64,000 nt of DNA from NCBI RefSeq assembly GCF_003590645.1, contig NZ_CP031834.1:372001-436000 (forward strand), in the 5' to 3' direction. The notes under the pieces are model-generated. The model made no database searches, was not told where the DNA came from, and worked only from the letters and a program-made list of their open reading frames with translations. Shown piece after piece: positions 36,100 to 46,574 of this stretch. Origin of the DNA: Mesorhizobium sp. DCY119 (GTDB lineage: Bacteria; Pseudomonadota; Alphaproteobacteria; Rhizobiales; Rhizobiaceae). Numbering within the stretch: the first letter of the stretch is position 1; each line of letters opens with the position of its first letter. The position numbers and the translations under genes were made by a program.

Positions 36100-36412
36100 T
36101 GATATTGAGGCGCGTTCTGTACCGTTGAAGCTCTTCTACATTCAGGCATGGATTCCCGACACTCTCCGCTCGTTCCTCGCTCACGAGGTCGAGAATGACG
36201 AATTGCATTTAGGCTTGCCGCCAATCTCAGGCGTTGGCGGTTTGGCGTTGGCCGTTTGGTGTGTTGGCGGCTTAGCGTTGACGGTTTGCGAAGGCGGCAA
36301 ATAACAAGCTCGTCATCCTCGGGGCCGGAGCCGAACGAAGTTCGGCGGAGGGACCCGGGGATCCATGCCGGAACCTCGGTGAAATGTACCGCGGTGCAGA
36401 ACAGCTGAAACT
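36100..36412. repeat. Degenerate inverted repeats in a gene-free region
   Basis: GTACCG...CAGGCATGGATTCC (36119-36152) is mirrored by GGATCCATGCC...ATGTACCG (36359-36392), forming an imperfect long inverted repeat with decayed arms. A separate small palindrome (CCGGAAACCG...GGTTATCCGG, 36030-36061) precedes it. No credible gene is seen between 35877 and 37433; reading frames in it have no family resemblance. Confidence 0.5.
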
Positions 36413-36540
36413 GAAGCTTGCTAACTGTGGGAAAGATTTTCACTCGATTTCCCAGCAACCCATTGTTTCCATTCACACCACACATTTTTTCACCCTCACT
36501 TTATCCACACCCTTCAAGCATCTTTCATAATCCAGCCAGT

Positions 36541-36760
36541 TCCTCCCACGGGAACGCCGGTCGCGACGGTGATCTGTGGGGAGGAACCGGCGCTTCCGTC
36601 TTGCGGCAAACGTAGCAGCAAGGCCGGGGAGGTTCCGTCCGAGGGTTCCCCTGCGGGTAATACGGCCCGCGCGTGCTGGACGAGCACATAGGCCCTGCAA
36701 ACCAAAAGGTTTGCAGGGAGCAGCGGAACGGACGGGAACAGAAATCGCCGGCGGGGCGCG
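36541..36760. other. Highly structured non-repeat segment, possible RNA gene
   Basis: Several hairpins stack in 220 bases: an 11-bp perfect stem with AAAA loop (36693-36703 with 36708-36718), GTGCT/AGCAC (36673-36677 with 36683-36687), GGAACCGGC/GCCGG..GGTTCC (36583-36591 with 36623-36635), and GTTCCGTCC/GGACGGGAAC (36632-36640 with 36730-36739) closing the outer arms. I do not match it to RNase P, 6S, tmRNA or SRP RNA. A 63-residue frame on the minus strand (36514-36705) ending in GGTGWIMKDA is an alternative explanation. Strand is undecided. Confidence 0.35.
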
Positions 36761-36879
36761 GACGTCGCGCCACGTACTAAACATTAGGAAAGGCACGGCC
36801 ATGCGCCCCGCTTCCCACCCTCGTAGAGGGAGTTCTTTGACAATGGCCAGACGGTGAAAACCGGGCGTGGCGATGAATA

Positions 36880-37041
36880 GGTGCGTCCTTCGAGGCTCGC
36901 TACGCTCGCACCTCAGGATGAGGATGCGAGTTTCCTACGATCCTCATCCTGAAGTGTGAGCACATTTCAGAAGAATGGCTTTGCCGGCACACCCTCCCTC
37001 ATCCTGAGGTGCGAGCGTTAGCGAGCCTCGAAGGACGCACC
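36880..37041. repeat. Palindromic element, family G
   Basis: GGTGCGTCCTTCGAGGCTCG at the left and CGAGCCTCGAAGGACGCACC at the right are perfect inverted ends of a 162-bp element; CCTCAGGATGAGG and CCTCATCCTGAGG form inner arms. This is a common type of rhizobial repeat, seen here once. Confidence 0.85.
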
Positions 37042-37119
37042 AGGGACAGTTTACTTTCTTGCCCGGAAAGGCAGCGGCGGCTGCGATCGCGCAAGGGGCA
37101 AAAAGTAAACTGTCCCCTG
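37041..37119. repeat. Small inverted-repeat element with GGGACAGTTTACTTT ends
   Basis: AGGGACAGTTTACTTTCTTG (37042-37061) and GGCAAAAAGTAAACTGTCCC (37098-37117) face each other, with a GGCGGCTGCGATCGCGC-like core, 79 bp in total. It directly abuts family G. The form recalls short elements mobilised in trans by REP-associated tyrosine transposases, but no transposase is nearby. Confidence 0.6.
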
Positions 37120-37327
37120 CCGCCTAGCAACGAAGCGAAGCGCCAGAGGGGTCGGTCAAGCAGCGCGCGGCCGCAAAAGAACGTCGAGCACACTACCGCA
37201 GCCACCCTACCCGGCCCTTTGCTTACGCTTCGGGCGTTCGTCGCTTCAATCGACAAATCGTTGTCGATTGATCGCCTTTAGCGACCGCGTCTCACGGGAG
37301 GGAAATGCCCGCAAAGCTCACCTCTTC

Positions 37328-37349
37328 TTGCAAACGATTTGCAATTGCA
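37328..37349. promoter_or_regulatory. Mur/Fur-type operator upstream of sitA
   Basis: A perfect dyad TTGCAAA-CGA-TTTGCAA (37328-37344) overlaps a second palindrome TGCAATTGCA (37340-37349). This is the form of the manganese-responsive Mur boxes known before rhizobial sitABCD. It touches the -35 element at 37350, so bound Mur with manganese would block RNA polymerase. Confidence 0.75.
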
Positions 37350-37378
37350 TTGACAGCTGGCCGCTGCTGCTTTATCTC
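37350..37378 (+). promoter_or_regulatory. Sigma-70-type promoter of sitABCD
   Basis: TTGACA at 37350-37355, exact 17-base spacing, then TATCTC at 37373-37378. Transcription would begin near 37385, about 50 bases before the chosen sitA start codon. The adjacent Mur box supports the call. Confidence 0.6.
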
Positions 37379-37433
37379 CAGGCACAAGGGCCGGGACTTC
37401 CGCGCGCCCAAACTCCACCCGACAGGATTTTTC

Positions 37434-38333
37434 ATGACAGGCATTCGCGCATTTCTTGTTTCGTTATCGCTCACGGCTCTTGCGGCTATCTCCGCCAGCG
37501 CCGCCCAGGCCGCCGACAAGATGAATGTGGTCACCACCTTCACGGTGATTGCCGATATCGCCCGCAACGTTGCCGGCGAGGCCGCAACCGTTGAATCCAT
37601 CACCAAGCCCGATGCCGAGATCCACAATTACCAGCCGACACCGGGCGACATGATCAAGGCGCAGAAGGCCGACCTGATCCTGTGGAACGGGCTCAATCTC
37701 GAGCTCTGGTTCGAAAAGTTCTTCGCCAATCTGAGCGAAGTGCCGAGCGTCGTCGTCTCGGAAGGCGTCGAGCCGATGGGCATCGCCGAAGGCCCCTATA
37801 CCGGCAAGCCGAACCCGCATGCCTGGATGTCGCCCGAGGCGGCGCTGGTCTATGTCGAGAACATCCGCAAGGCCTTTGCCGCGCAGGACCCGGACAATGC
37901 CGAGGCCTATGCCAGGAACGCCGCCGCCTATTCTGAAAAGATCAAGGCGACCGTCGAGCCGATCCGCACCGAGATCGCCAGCATTCCGGAAGACCGGCGC
38001 TGGCTCGTCACCAGCGAAGGCGCATTCTCCTACCTCGCCCGCGACTTCGGCCTGAAGGAGCTTTATCTCTGGCCGATCAATGCCGACCAGCAGGGCACGC
38101 CGCAGCAGGTGCGCAAGGTGATCGACGCGGTGCGCGCCAACAACATTCCCGCCGTGTTTTCCGAAAGCACCATTTCGGCCTCGCCCGCCGAGCAGGTCGC
38201 CCGCGAGACCGGCGCCAAATATGGCGGCGTGCTCTATGTCGACTCGCTGAGCAACGAAGACGGCCCGGTGCCGACCTATCTCGACCTGCTGCGCGTCACC
38301 ACCGAGACGATCACGAAAGCGCTCGTGCAATGA
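37434..38333 (+). CDS. sitA: Manganese/iron ABC transporter substrate-binding protein
   Basis: A 299-residue periplasmic cluster A-I metal-binding protein. I choose ATG 37434, which gives a clean Sec signal ([19 protein letters not shown], cleavage after AQA near residue 27); the start at 37305 would lie upstream of the promoter and Mur box. Predicted metal ligands are His64 (EIHNYQ), His129 (NPHAWMSP), Glu195 (TSEGAFSY) and Asp270 (LYVDSLS), the His-His-Glu-Asp set of Mn/Fe carriers rather than the three-histidine zinc set. It overlaps sitB by four bases. Confidence 0.9.
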   Translation: MTGIRAFLVSLSLTALAAISASAAQAADKMNVVTTFTVIADIARNVAGEAATVESITKPDAEIHNYQPTPGDMIKAQKADLILWNGLNLELWFEKFFANLSEVPSVVVSEGVEPMGIAEGPYTGKPNPHAWMSPEAALVYVENIRKAFAAQDPDNAEAYARNAAAYSEKIKATVEPIRTEIASIPEDRRWLVTSEGAFSYLARDFGLKELYLWPINADQQGTPQQVRKVIDAVRANNIPAVFSESTISASPAEQVARETGAKYGGVLYVDSLSNEDGPVPTYLDLLRVTTETITKALVQ

Positions 38334-39262
38334 ATGCTTTAGACAGGGCGAAGCCAGCCAGCAGAACGGAAGACGGCAGCGGGCTTCGTGTCGACAGCAT
38401 CACCGTCACCTATCGCAACGGCCACACCGCGCTGCGCGATGCCAGCTTCGCCATCCCGACCGGCACTATTACGGCGCTGGTCGGGGTCAATGGCAGTGGC
38501 AAGTCGACGCTTTTCAAGTCGATCATGGGCTTCGTGCCGCTGGCCGCCGGCACGGTCGAGATTTTTGGCCAGCCGGCAGCCTACGCCCTGAAGCGCAACG
38601 CGGTTGCCTATGTGCCGCAGAGCGAGGATGTCGACTGGAACTTTCCGGTTCTGGTCGAGGATGTCGTCATGATGGGCCGCTACGGCCACATGAACTTTCT
38701 GCGCATGACGCGGCCGGTCGACCGGCAGGCAGTGGACGAGGCGCTGGAACGGGTCGGCATGGCCGACTACCGCAAGCGCCAGATCGGCGAGCTTTCCGGC
38801 GGCCAGAAGAAGCGCGTCTTCCTCGCCCGCGCTCTGGCGCAGGAAGGAAAAATCATCCTGCTCGACGAGCCCTTCACCGGCGTCGATGTGCGCACCGAAG
38901 AGGCGATCATCACGCTGCTGCAGGCGCTGCGCGACGAGGGCCGGGTTATGCTGGTTTCCACCCATAATCTCGGCAGCGTGCCACGCTTCTGCGACCGCGC
39001 GGTGCTTATCAACCGCACGGTGCTCGCCGCTGGACCGACAGCGGAAGTGTTCACGCAGGCCAATCTCGAAAAGACCTTCGGCGGCGTGCTGCGCCAGTTC
39101 ATCCTCGGCGGTGCCGATCTCCACGCCGACGCCGACAAGCGCCGCGTCACCGTGCTGACCGACGACGAGCGCCCCTTCGTCATCTATGGCGACGAGCCTC
39201 AAACGGCGAACAGGGCAGAAATGTCAGAGACAGAAAAAGATCGTATCGGAAAAGAGAAATGA
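38330..39262 (+). CDS. sitB: Manganese/iron ABC transporter ATP-binding protein
   Basis: A 310-residue ATPase. Walker [10 protein letters not shown] is near residues 52-60, then [13 protein letters not shown], the signature [17 protein letters not shown] near 160, Walker [13 protein letters not shown] near 180, and the H-loop VSTHNLG. DWNFPV is typical of the SitB/ZnuC-like metal group. The C-terminal 50 residues beyond the ATPase core are charged. A family-D repeat follows before sitC. Confidence 0.93.
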   Translation: MNALDRAKPASRTEDGSGLRVDSITVTYRNGHTALRDASFAIPTGTITALVGVNGSGKSTLFKSIMGFVPLAAGTVEIFGQPAAYALKRNAVAYVPQSEDVDWNFPVLVEDVVMMGRYGHMNFLRMTRPVDRQAVDEALERVGMADYRKRQIGELSGGQKKRVFLARALAQEGKIILLDEPFTGVDVRTEEAIITLLQALRDEGRVMLVSTHNLGSVPRFCDRAVLINRTVLAAGPTAEVFTQANLEKTFGGVLRQFILGGADLHADADKRRVTVLTDDERPFVIYGDEPQTANRAEMSETEKDRIGKEK

Positions 39263-39307
39263 CCGTGTTTCATCTGCTCTACCTTCCTCGATCGGCGCAT
39301 GCCATTT

Positions 39308-39403
39308 CACCCCCGCCCCTTACCCCTCCCCACAAGGGGGAGGGGTTTTCTGAGACGCTGACGCCCCCCTCCCCCCTGTGGGGAGGGGTTAGGGGTGGGG
39401 GTC
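39308..39403. repeat. Palindromic element, family D, copy 2
   Basis: CCCCGCCCCTTACCCCTCCC at the left mirrors GGGAGGGGTTAGGGGTGGGG at the right; inner CACAAGGGGGAGGGG / CCCCCTCCCCCCTGTG arms also pair. It lies in the 208-base gap between sitB and sitC, within the operon. Confidence 0.85.
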
Positions 39404-39470
39404 GGAAAGCTAGAGACGCGAAGGCAAGTCCTTCCCGCACTACACCGCCGTCTCTACGCGAGGTCATTGC

Positions 39471-40328
39471 ATGAGTGTCCTCCTCGAACCCTTCGGCTAT
39501 GGCTACATGGTCAATGCCATGTGGGTGTCGGCGCTTGTCGGCGGCGTCTGCGCCTTTCTCTCGGCCTATCTGATGCTGAAGGGCTGGTCGCTGATCGGCG
39601 ACGCGCTCTCGCATTCGATCGTGCCGGGGGTTGCCGGCGCCTATATGCTCGGCCTGCCCTTCGCGCTGGGGGCGTTTCTCTCCGGCGGGCTTGCGGCGGC
39701 GGCCATGCTGTTCCTCAACCAGCGCACCAAGCTGAAGGAGGACGCCATTATCGGCCTGATCTTCACCTCCTTCTTCGGCCTCGGCCTGTTCATGATCTCG
39801 CTGTCGCCGGCCTCGGTGAACATCCAGACCATCGTGCTCGGCAACATCCTCGCCATCACCCCGGGCGACACGCTGCAGCTGGTCATCATCGGCGGCGTCT
39901 CGCTGGCGATTTTGCTGGCGAAATGGAAGGACCTGATGGTTGCCTTCTTCGACGAGAACCACGCCCGCACCATCGGCCTCAACCCGGACTGGCTGAAGGT
40001 GCTGTTCTTCACGCTGCTTTCGGCCTCGACGGTTGCTGCCTTGCAGACGGTTGGCGCCTTTCTCGTCATCGCCATGGTGGTGACGCCGGGCGCAACCGCC
40101 TATCTGCTCACCGACCGCTTTCCGCGACTGATCGCCACCAGCGTCGCCATCGGCGCGGTCACCAGCTTCGTCGGCGCCTATGCCAGCTACTTCCTCGATG
40201 GCGCCACCGGCGGCATCATCGTTGTGCTGCAAACGCTGATCTTCCTCTCCGCTTTCGTCTTCGCCCCCAAGCACGGCATGCTGGCGGCGCGGCGCAAGGC
40301 GCGCGAAGCTCTGGAGGCGGGGGTATGA
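39471..40328 (+). CDS. sitC: Manganese/iron ABC transporter permease
   Basis: A 285-residue membrane protein of the ABC-3 family with about eight hydrophobic segments. LMLKGWSLIGDALSHSIVPG near residues 33-52 and FFDENHARTIGLNPDWLKVL near 158-177 are the family signature. It pairs with SitD, with which it shares about the same motif spacing. It is separated from sitB and sitD by different repeats but has the same orientation, so operon membership is still likely. Confidence 0.92.
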   Translation: MSVLLEPFGYGYMVNAMWVSALVGGVCAFLSAYLMLKGWSLIGDALSHSIVPGVAGAYMLGLPFALGAFLSGGLAAAAMLFLNQRTKLKEDAIIGLIFTSFFGLGLFMISLSPASVNIQTIVLGNILAITPGDTLQLVIIGGVSLAILLAKWKDLMVAFFDENHARTIGLNPDWLKVLFFTLLSASTVAALQTVGAFLVIAMVVTPGATAYLLTDRFPRLIATSVAIGAVTSFVGAYASYFLDGATGGIIVVLQTLIFLSAFVFAPKHGMLAARRKAREALEAGV

Positions 40329-40349
40329 TTTACTTCGGGACCAGCAGCG

Positions 40350-40469
40350 CTGCCCCTCACCCTTACCCTCTCCCCGTAAAAGACGGGGAGAGGGAGGCGT
40401 CAGCGTTGCAGCTTCGTCCTTCCTCCCGTCCTTCACGGGGAGAAGGTGCAGGCAGGCGGATGAGGGGCA
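40350..40469. repeat. RIME-like palindromic element (family C), copy 3
   Basis: GCTGCCCCTCA at the left and TGAGGGGCA at the right enclose inner CTCTCCCCGTAAAAGACGGG and CCTTCACGGGGAGAAGG hairpins, 120 bp. It ends seven bases before the sitD ATG, so it contains or overlaps the sitD ribosome-binding site. Confidence 0.87.
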
Positions 40470-40476
40470 AACAATC

Positions 40477-41328
40477 ATGACCGAAACCCTCCTCATGCCA
40501 TTCGCATTCCCCTTCATGCAGCAGGCTTTCGTCATCGCCGTGCTGGTCGCCATACCCATGGCGATGCTGTCGGCGTTCCTGGTGCTGAAGGGCTGGTCGC
40601 TAATGGGCGATGCCATCAGCCATGCGGTGCTTCCGGGCGTGGTGCTTGCCTATATCGCCGGCATTCCGCTCGCCATCGGCGCGTTTGCCGCCGGCATGGT
40701 CTGCGCGCTTGCCACCGGCTTCCTGAAAGAGAACAGCCGGGTCAAGGAAGACACGGTCATGGGCATCGTCTTTTCCGGCATGTTCGGCCTCGGCATCGTG
40801 CTCTACACCAAGATCCAGACCGACGTTCACCTCGACCACATCTTGTTCGGCGACATACTCGGCGTGACCTGGGGTGATGTCGCGCAGACCGGCATCATCG
40901 CCGCGATTACCGTCGGCGCGATCGGCATATTCGGACGCGACCTGCTGCTGCACGCCTTCGACCCGCAGCACGCGCAGGCGATCGGCCTGCCGGTGAGGCT
41001 GCTGCACTACGGGCTGCTGGCGATCCTGTCGCTGACCATCGTCGGGGCGCTGAAAGCGGTCGGCATCATCCTGGCGATCGCCATGCTGATCGCGCCGGGG
41101 GCGATCGCCTTCCTGCTGACGGACCGGTTCTCGCGGATGATGCTCGTCTCCGTCATCATCGCGGTGGCGGCATCCTTCTTCGGCGTCTACCTCAGCTTCT
41201 TCATCGACAGCGCGCCCGCGCCGACAATCGTGCTTCTGATGAGCATCGCCTTCATCGTGGCCTTCATCTACTCGCGCTGGAAGACCGCCCGCGCCGAGCG
41301 CAGGCTGACCGAGGCGAGAATATCCTGA
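40477..41328 (+). CDS. sitD: Manganese/iron ABC transporter permease
   Basis: A 283-residue second permease. FLVLKGWSLMGDAISHAVLPG near residues 32-52 (in part) and LLHAFDPQHAQAIGLPVRLLH near 157 mirror SitC. It ends the operon just before a strong bidirectional terminator. The C-terminus is basic (RWKTARAERR), as expected for the cytoplasmic end. Confidence 0.92.
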   Translation: MTETLLMPFAFPFMQQAFVIAVLVAIPMAMLSAFLVLKGWSLMGDAISHAVLPGVVLAYIAGIPLAIGAFAAGMVCALATGFLKENSRVKEDTVMGIVFSGMFGLGIVLYTKIQTDVHLDHILFGDILGVTWGDVAQTGIIAAITVGAIGIFGRDLLLHAFDPQHAQAIGLPVRLLHYGLLAILSLTIVGALKAVGIILAIAMLIAPGAIAFLLTDRFSRMMLVSVIIAVAASFFGVYLSFFIDSAPAPTIVLLMSIAFIVAFIYSRWKTARAERRLTEARIS

Positions 41329-41343
41329 GAGGTTGCAGACACA

Positions 41344-41372
41344 ACAACGGCGGGGCAAAACCCCGCCGTTGT
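41344..41372. terminator. Bidirectional terminator between sitD and aglK
   Basis: A perfect 12-bp stem (ACAACGGCGGGG with CCCCGCCGTTGT) around CAAAA. It lies 15 bases after sitD and 16 bases after the converging aglK gene, so it can stop both transcripts. No long U tract follows on either side. Confidence 0.8.
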
Positions 41373-41388
41373 CATGCGCGTCTTGGGA

Positions 41389-42501
<1,113 letters not shown>

Positions 42502-42531
42502 AATATCCTCCCGATTTCCTTTGTTCCCCGA

Positions 42532-44196
<1,665 letters not shown>

Positions 44197-44202
44197 GGGC
44201 GG

Positions 44203-45357
44203 TCAGCCTCCTTTGACGGAGCCCGCGAGCAGGCCGCGGACGAAATAGCGTTGAAGCGAGAAGAACACGGCCAGCGGCACCAGAATGGTGACGAAGGCCG
44301 AGGTGGTGAGGATTTCCCAGTTGCCACCGCGCGAGCCGAGCAGGGCATTGAGTTTTCCCGTGAGCACGAGCTGGTCCGAGCCCGAGCCCAGGAACACCAT
44401 TGCCACCAGAAGGTCGTTCCAGACCCAGAGGAACTGGAAGATGGCGAAGGAGGCGAGCACCGGGAAGGACAGCGGCAGCACGATCTTGATGAAGATCTCG
44501 AAATCGCTGGCGCCGTCGATGCGCGCCGATTCCATGATCTCGCGAGGCAGACCGGCGATGTAGCTTCTGAGCAGATAGATGGCGAAAGGCAGGCCGAAGC
44601 CGGTATGCGCCAGCCAGATGCCGAGATAGGTCTTGGCCGGCACACCGAAGAACGCGCCGACGCCGTTGTAGAGCTTGAGCAGCGGGATAAGCGACATCTG
44701 CAGCGGCACGACGAGTAGGCCGATGATGGTTGCGATCAGCAGCGCGCGGCCGGGAAAGCGCATCCAGGCCAGCGCATAGGCTGCAAAGGCCGCAATCAGG
44801 ATCGGGATGATGGTGGCCGGTATGGTCACCGTCAGCGAGTTGATGAAGGAGCGCCCGATGCCTTCGGAAAACAGCACCGTCTGATAGTTGTCGGTGGTGA
44901 AGCGCGGCGGCATCGAGGAGGCGAAATAGATGCGGCGGCCGCGATCGCCTTCAAAGGCGACCGGCGAGGATTGCACATAGGAGCCGTCGTCATTGACCTG
45001 AAGCGTCACGCCATCGCCGAGGTCGGCAACGGCGCCTGCCGCAAACTCGGTCGGAGCCTGCGACTTGATGCCGAAGGCGCTGATCGTGCGGTTGTCGCCG
45101 GCCTTGAGCAGATTGCCCATGATCAGGAATTTGCCGTCTTTCTGAACTTGGTCGGCGGCGGTGCCCAGCCGCCCGTCGTCGTTCTGCGAGGAGGTGACCA
45201 GCGACGTCCACCAGCCGGTGACGGCAAGCTGGTTCTTGTCGCGCAGCGAGCTGACGAGGATGCCGAGCGTCGGGATCGTCCAGATCGCGACGAAGATCAG
45301 AACCGCGATATGGACGCCGAAGCGGCCGAGGAAGGATTTTCCGGTGGAGCTGGCCAT
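44203..45357 (-). CDS. aglG: Alpha-glucoside ABC transporter permease
   Basis: A 384-residue MalG-type permease. After the first helix (about residues 15-34) it has an unusually long periplasmic stretch (about 40-165) before the core helices, a known feature of AglG/GgtD-like proteins. The EAA loop REIMESARIDGASDFEIFIKI is near residues 275-295 (in part). It starts one base downstream of the aglF stop, so the genes are tightly coupled. Confidence 0.92.
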   Translation of the reverse strand: MASSTGKSFLGRFGVHIAVLIFVAIWTIPTLGILVSSLRDKNQLAVTGWWTSLVTSSQNDDGRLGTAADQVQKDGKFLIMGNLLKAGDNRTISAFGIKSQAPTEFAAGAVADLGDGVTLQVNDDGSYVQSSPVAFEGDRGRRIYFASSMPPRFTTDNYQTVLFSEGIGRSFINSLTVTIPATIIPILIAAFAAYALAWMRFPGRALLIATIIGLLVVPLQMSLIPLLKLYNGVGAFFGVPAKTYLGIWLAHTGFGLPFAIYLLRSYIAGLPREIMESARIDGASDFEIFIKIVLPLSFPVLASFAIFQFLWVWNDLLVAMVFLGSGSDQLVLTGKLNALLGSRGGNWEILTTSAFVTILVPLAVFFSLQRYFVRGLLAGSVKGG

Positions 45358-45358
45358 C

Positions 45359-46372
45359 TCAGTGTCCTCCGCCTTCGCGATTTGCCTGACGAATGTTCCA
45401 GATCATGATCGGAACGACGGCCAGCATGATGATGACGGCGATGGCCGCGCCGCGGCCGAAATCGCCGCCGCCGCGGAACATCCAGTCGAACATCAGGTTG
45501 GCCAGCGTGTTCGAATTCCACTGGCCGTTGGTCATGGTCAGGACGATGTCGAAGACCTTCAGCACGAGGATGGTGATGGTGGTCCAGACCACGGCGATGG
45601 TGCCCCAGATCTGCGGGATCATGATCTTCCAGAAAATCTGGAAACCACTGGCGCCGTCGATGGTCGCCGCCTCGATCGTCTCGTCGGGAATGCCGCGCAG
45701 CGCCGACGACAGGATGACCATGGCAAAGCCGGTCTGGATCCAGATCAGGATGACCATCAGGAAGAAGTTGTTCCAGAACGGCGTCGATATCCAGACCTGC
45801 GGATTGCCGCCGAAATACTGGACGATGGCGTTGAGGATGCCGATCTGCGGCTGGCCCTCGCCGCGATATTCATAGACGAATTTCCAGATGACGCTGGCGC
45901 CGACGAAGGAGATGGCGAGCGGGGCGAAGACCAGGCTCTTGGCGATGTTGCCCCACCAGATCTTGTCGGTGAGCACCGCGATGATGAGGCCGAGGAAGGT
46001 GCAGGCGGCCGGCACGACGGCAAGCCACAGGATGTTGTTGAAGATCGCCTGCAGGAACTCCCGGTCGCCGAAGGCCCAGCTGTAATTGGCCATGCCGACG
46101 AAGTTCTGCCCGGTGCGGTCGTGAACGGAAAGGATCAGCGTGGCGACAACCGGGTAGATCAGGTAGACGGCGAGGATGATCATCGCCGGGCCGACGAACA
46201 GCCATGGCCGGATGTAGCCCTGCCGGCGAAGGTTATCGATAGCAGCCGCGCCCGACACACCGCGCGAGGGGAAGATGACATCGAGTAGGCGGTTTGCTGT
46301 CCAGAAATAGACGACGCAGCCGCCGACGCCGATGATGATCGTGAAAACCGCTGAGAGAAGCTGTGCCGTCAT
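45359..46372 (-). CDS. aglF: Alpha-glucoside ABC transporter permease
   Basis: A 337-residue MalF-type permease with about seven helices. The EAA loop ETIEAATIDGASGFQIFWKI is near residues 229-248. PWLFVGPAMIILAVYLIYPV marks an early helix near residue 55. It follows aglE after a 202-base gap containing two hairpins, then runs directly into aglG. Confidence 0.92.
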   Translation of the reverse strand: MTAQLLSAVFTIIIGVGGCVVYFWTANRLLDVIFPSRGVSGAAAIDNLRRQGYIRPWLFVGPAMIILAVYLIYPVVATLILSVHDRTGQNFVGMANYSWAFGDREFLQAIFNNILWLAVVPAACTFLGLIIAVLTDKIWWGNIAKSLVFAPLAISFVGASVIWKFVYEYRGEGQPQIGILNAIVQYFGGNPQVWISTPFWNNFFLMVILIWIQTGFAMVILSSALRGIPDETIEAATIDGASGFQIFWKIMIPQIWGTIAVVWTTITILVLKVFDIVLTMTNGQWNSNTLANLMFDWMFRGGGDFGRGAAIAVIIMLAVVPIMIWNIRQANREGGGH

Positions 46373-46409
46373 GGGATCGTCCCCCCTGATCAGACTTGCG
46401 ATAATTTCC

Positions 46410-46453
46410 TTAGAGCCGTTCAGCTTTTTGATAGAAACGTTGAACAGCTCTAA
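46410..46453. repeat. Intercistronic hairpin between aglE and aglF
   Basis: A 13-bp stem with one mismatch (TTAGAGCCGTTCA with TGAACAGCTCTAA) around an 18-base AT-rich loop. A second hairpin, GGATCCGGGCC / GGCCCGAATCC (46530-46554), lies 20 bases after the aglE stop. Hairpins here commonly protect the abundant binding-protein mRNA and lower permease expression. The rest of the gap shows nothing else. Confidence 0.6.
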
Positions 46454-46574
46454 CTATTTGTTTTTACGCAATTCCGAACGGAAAACCGCTACACACTTTT
46501 CCCGGAATTGCTTAGGCATCCTGCCGGAAGGATCCGGGCCGTTGGCCCGAATCCTGTTTGCGGCCTGATTGGCC

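Noticed and set aside
35957-36304. 115-codon plus-strand frame after fpr
   Set aside because: It translates decayed palindromic repeats, and its C-terminal GGLALTV/GGLALAV motif comes from a short local duplication.
36501-36509. TTATCCACA, a perfect DnaA-box sequence
   Set aside because: Only one copy seen, without an AT-rich unwinding region or neighbouring origin genes; likely chance.
36473-36802. Overlapping minus-strand frames of 109, 82 and 63 codons
   Set aside because: Three frames are open at once in a hairpin-rich stretch with no recognised motif; I treat the segment as structured DNA/RNA, keeping the 63-codon frame only as an alternative.
37305-37433. 43-residue extension of SitA
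   Set aside because: It overlaps the Mur box and promoter, and the downstream ATG gives a proper signal peptide.
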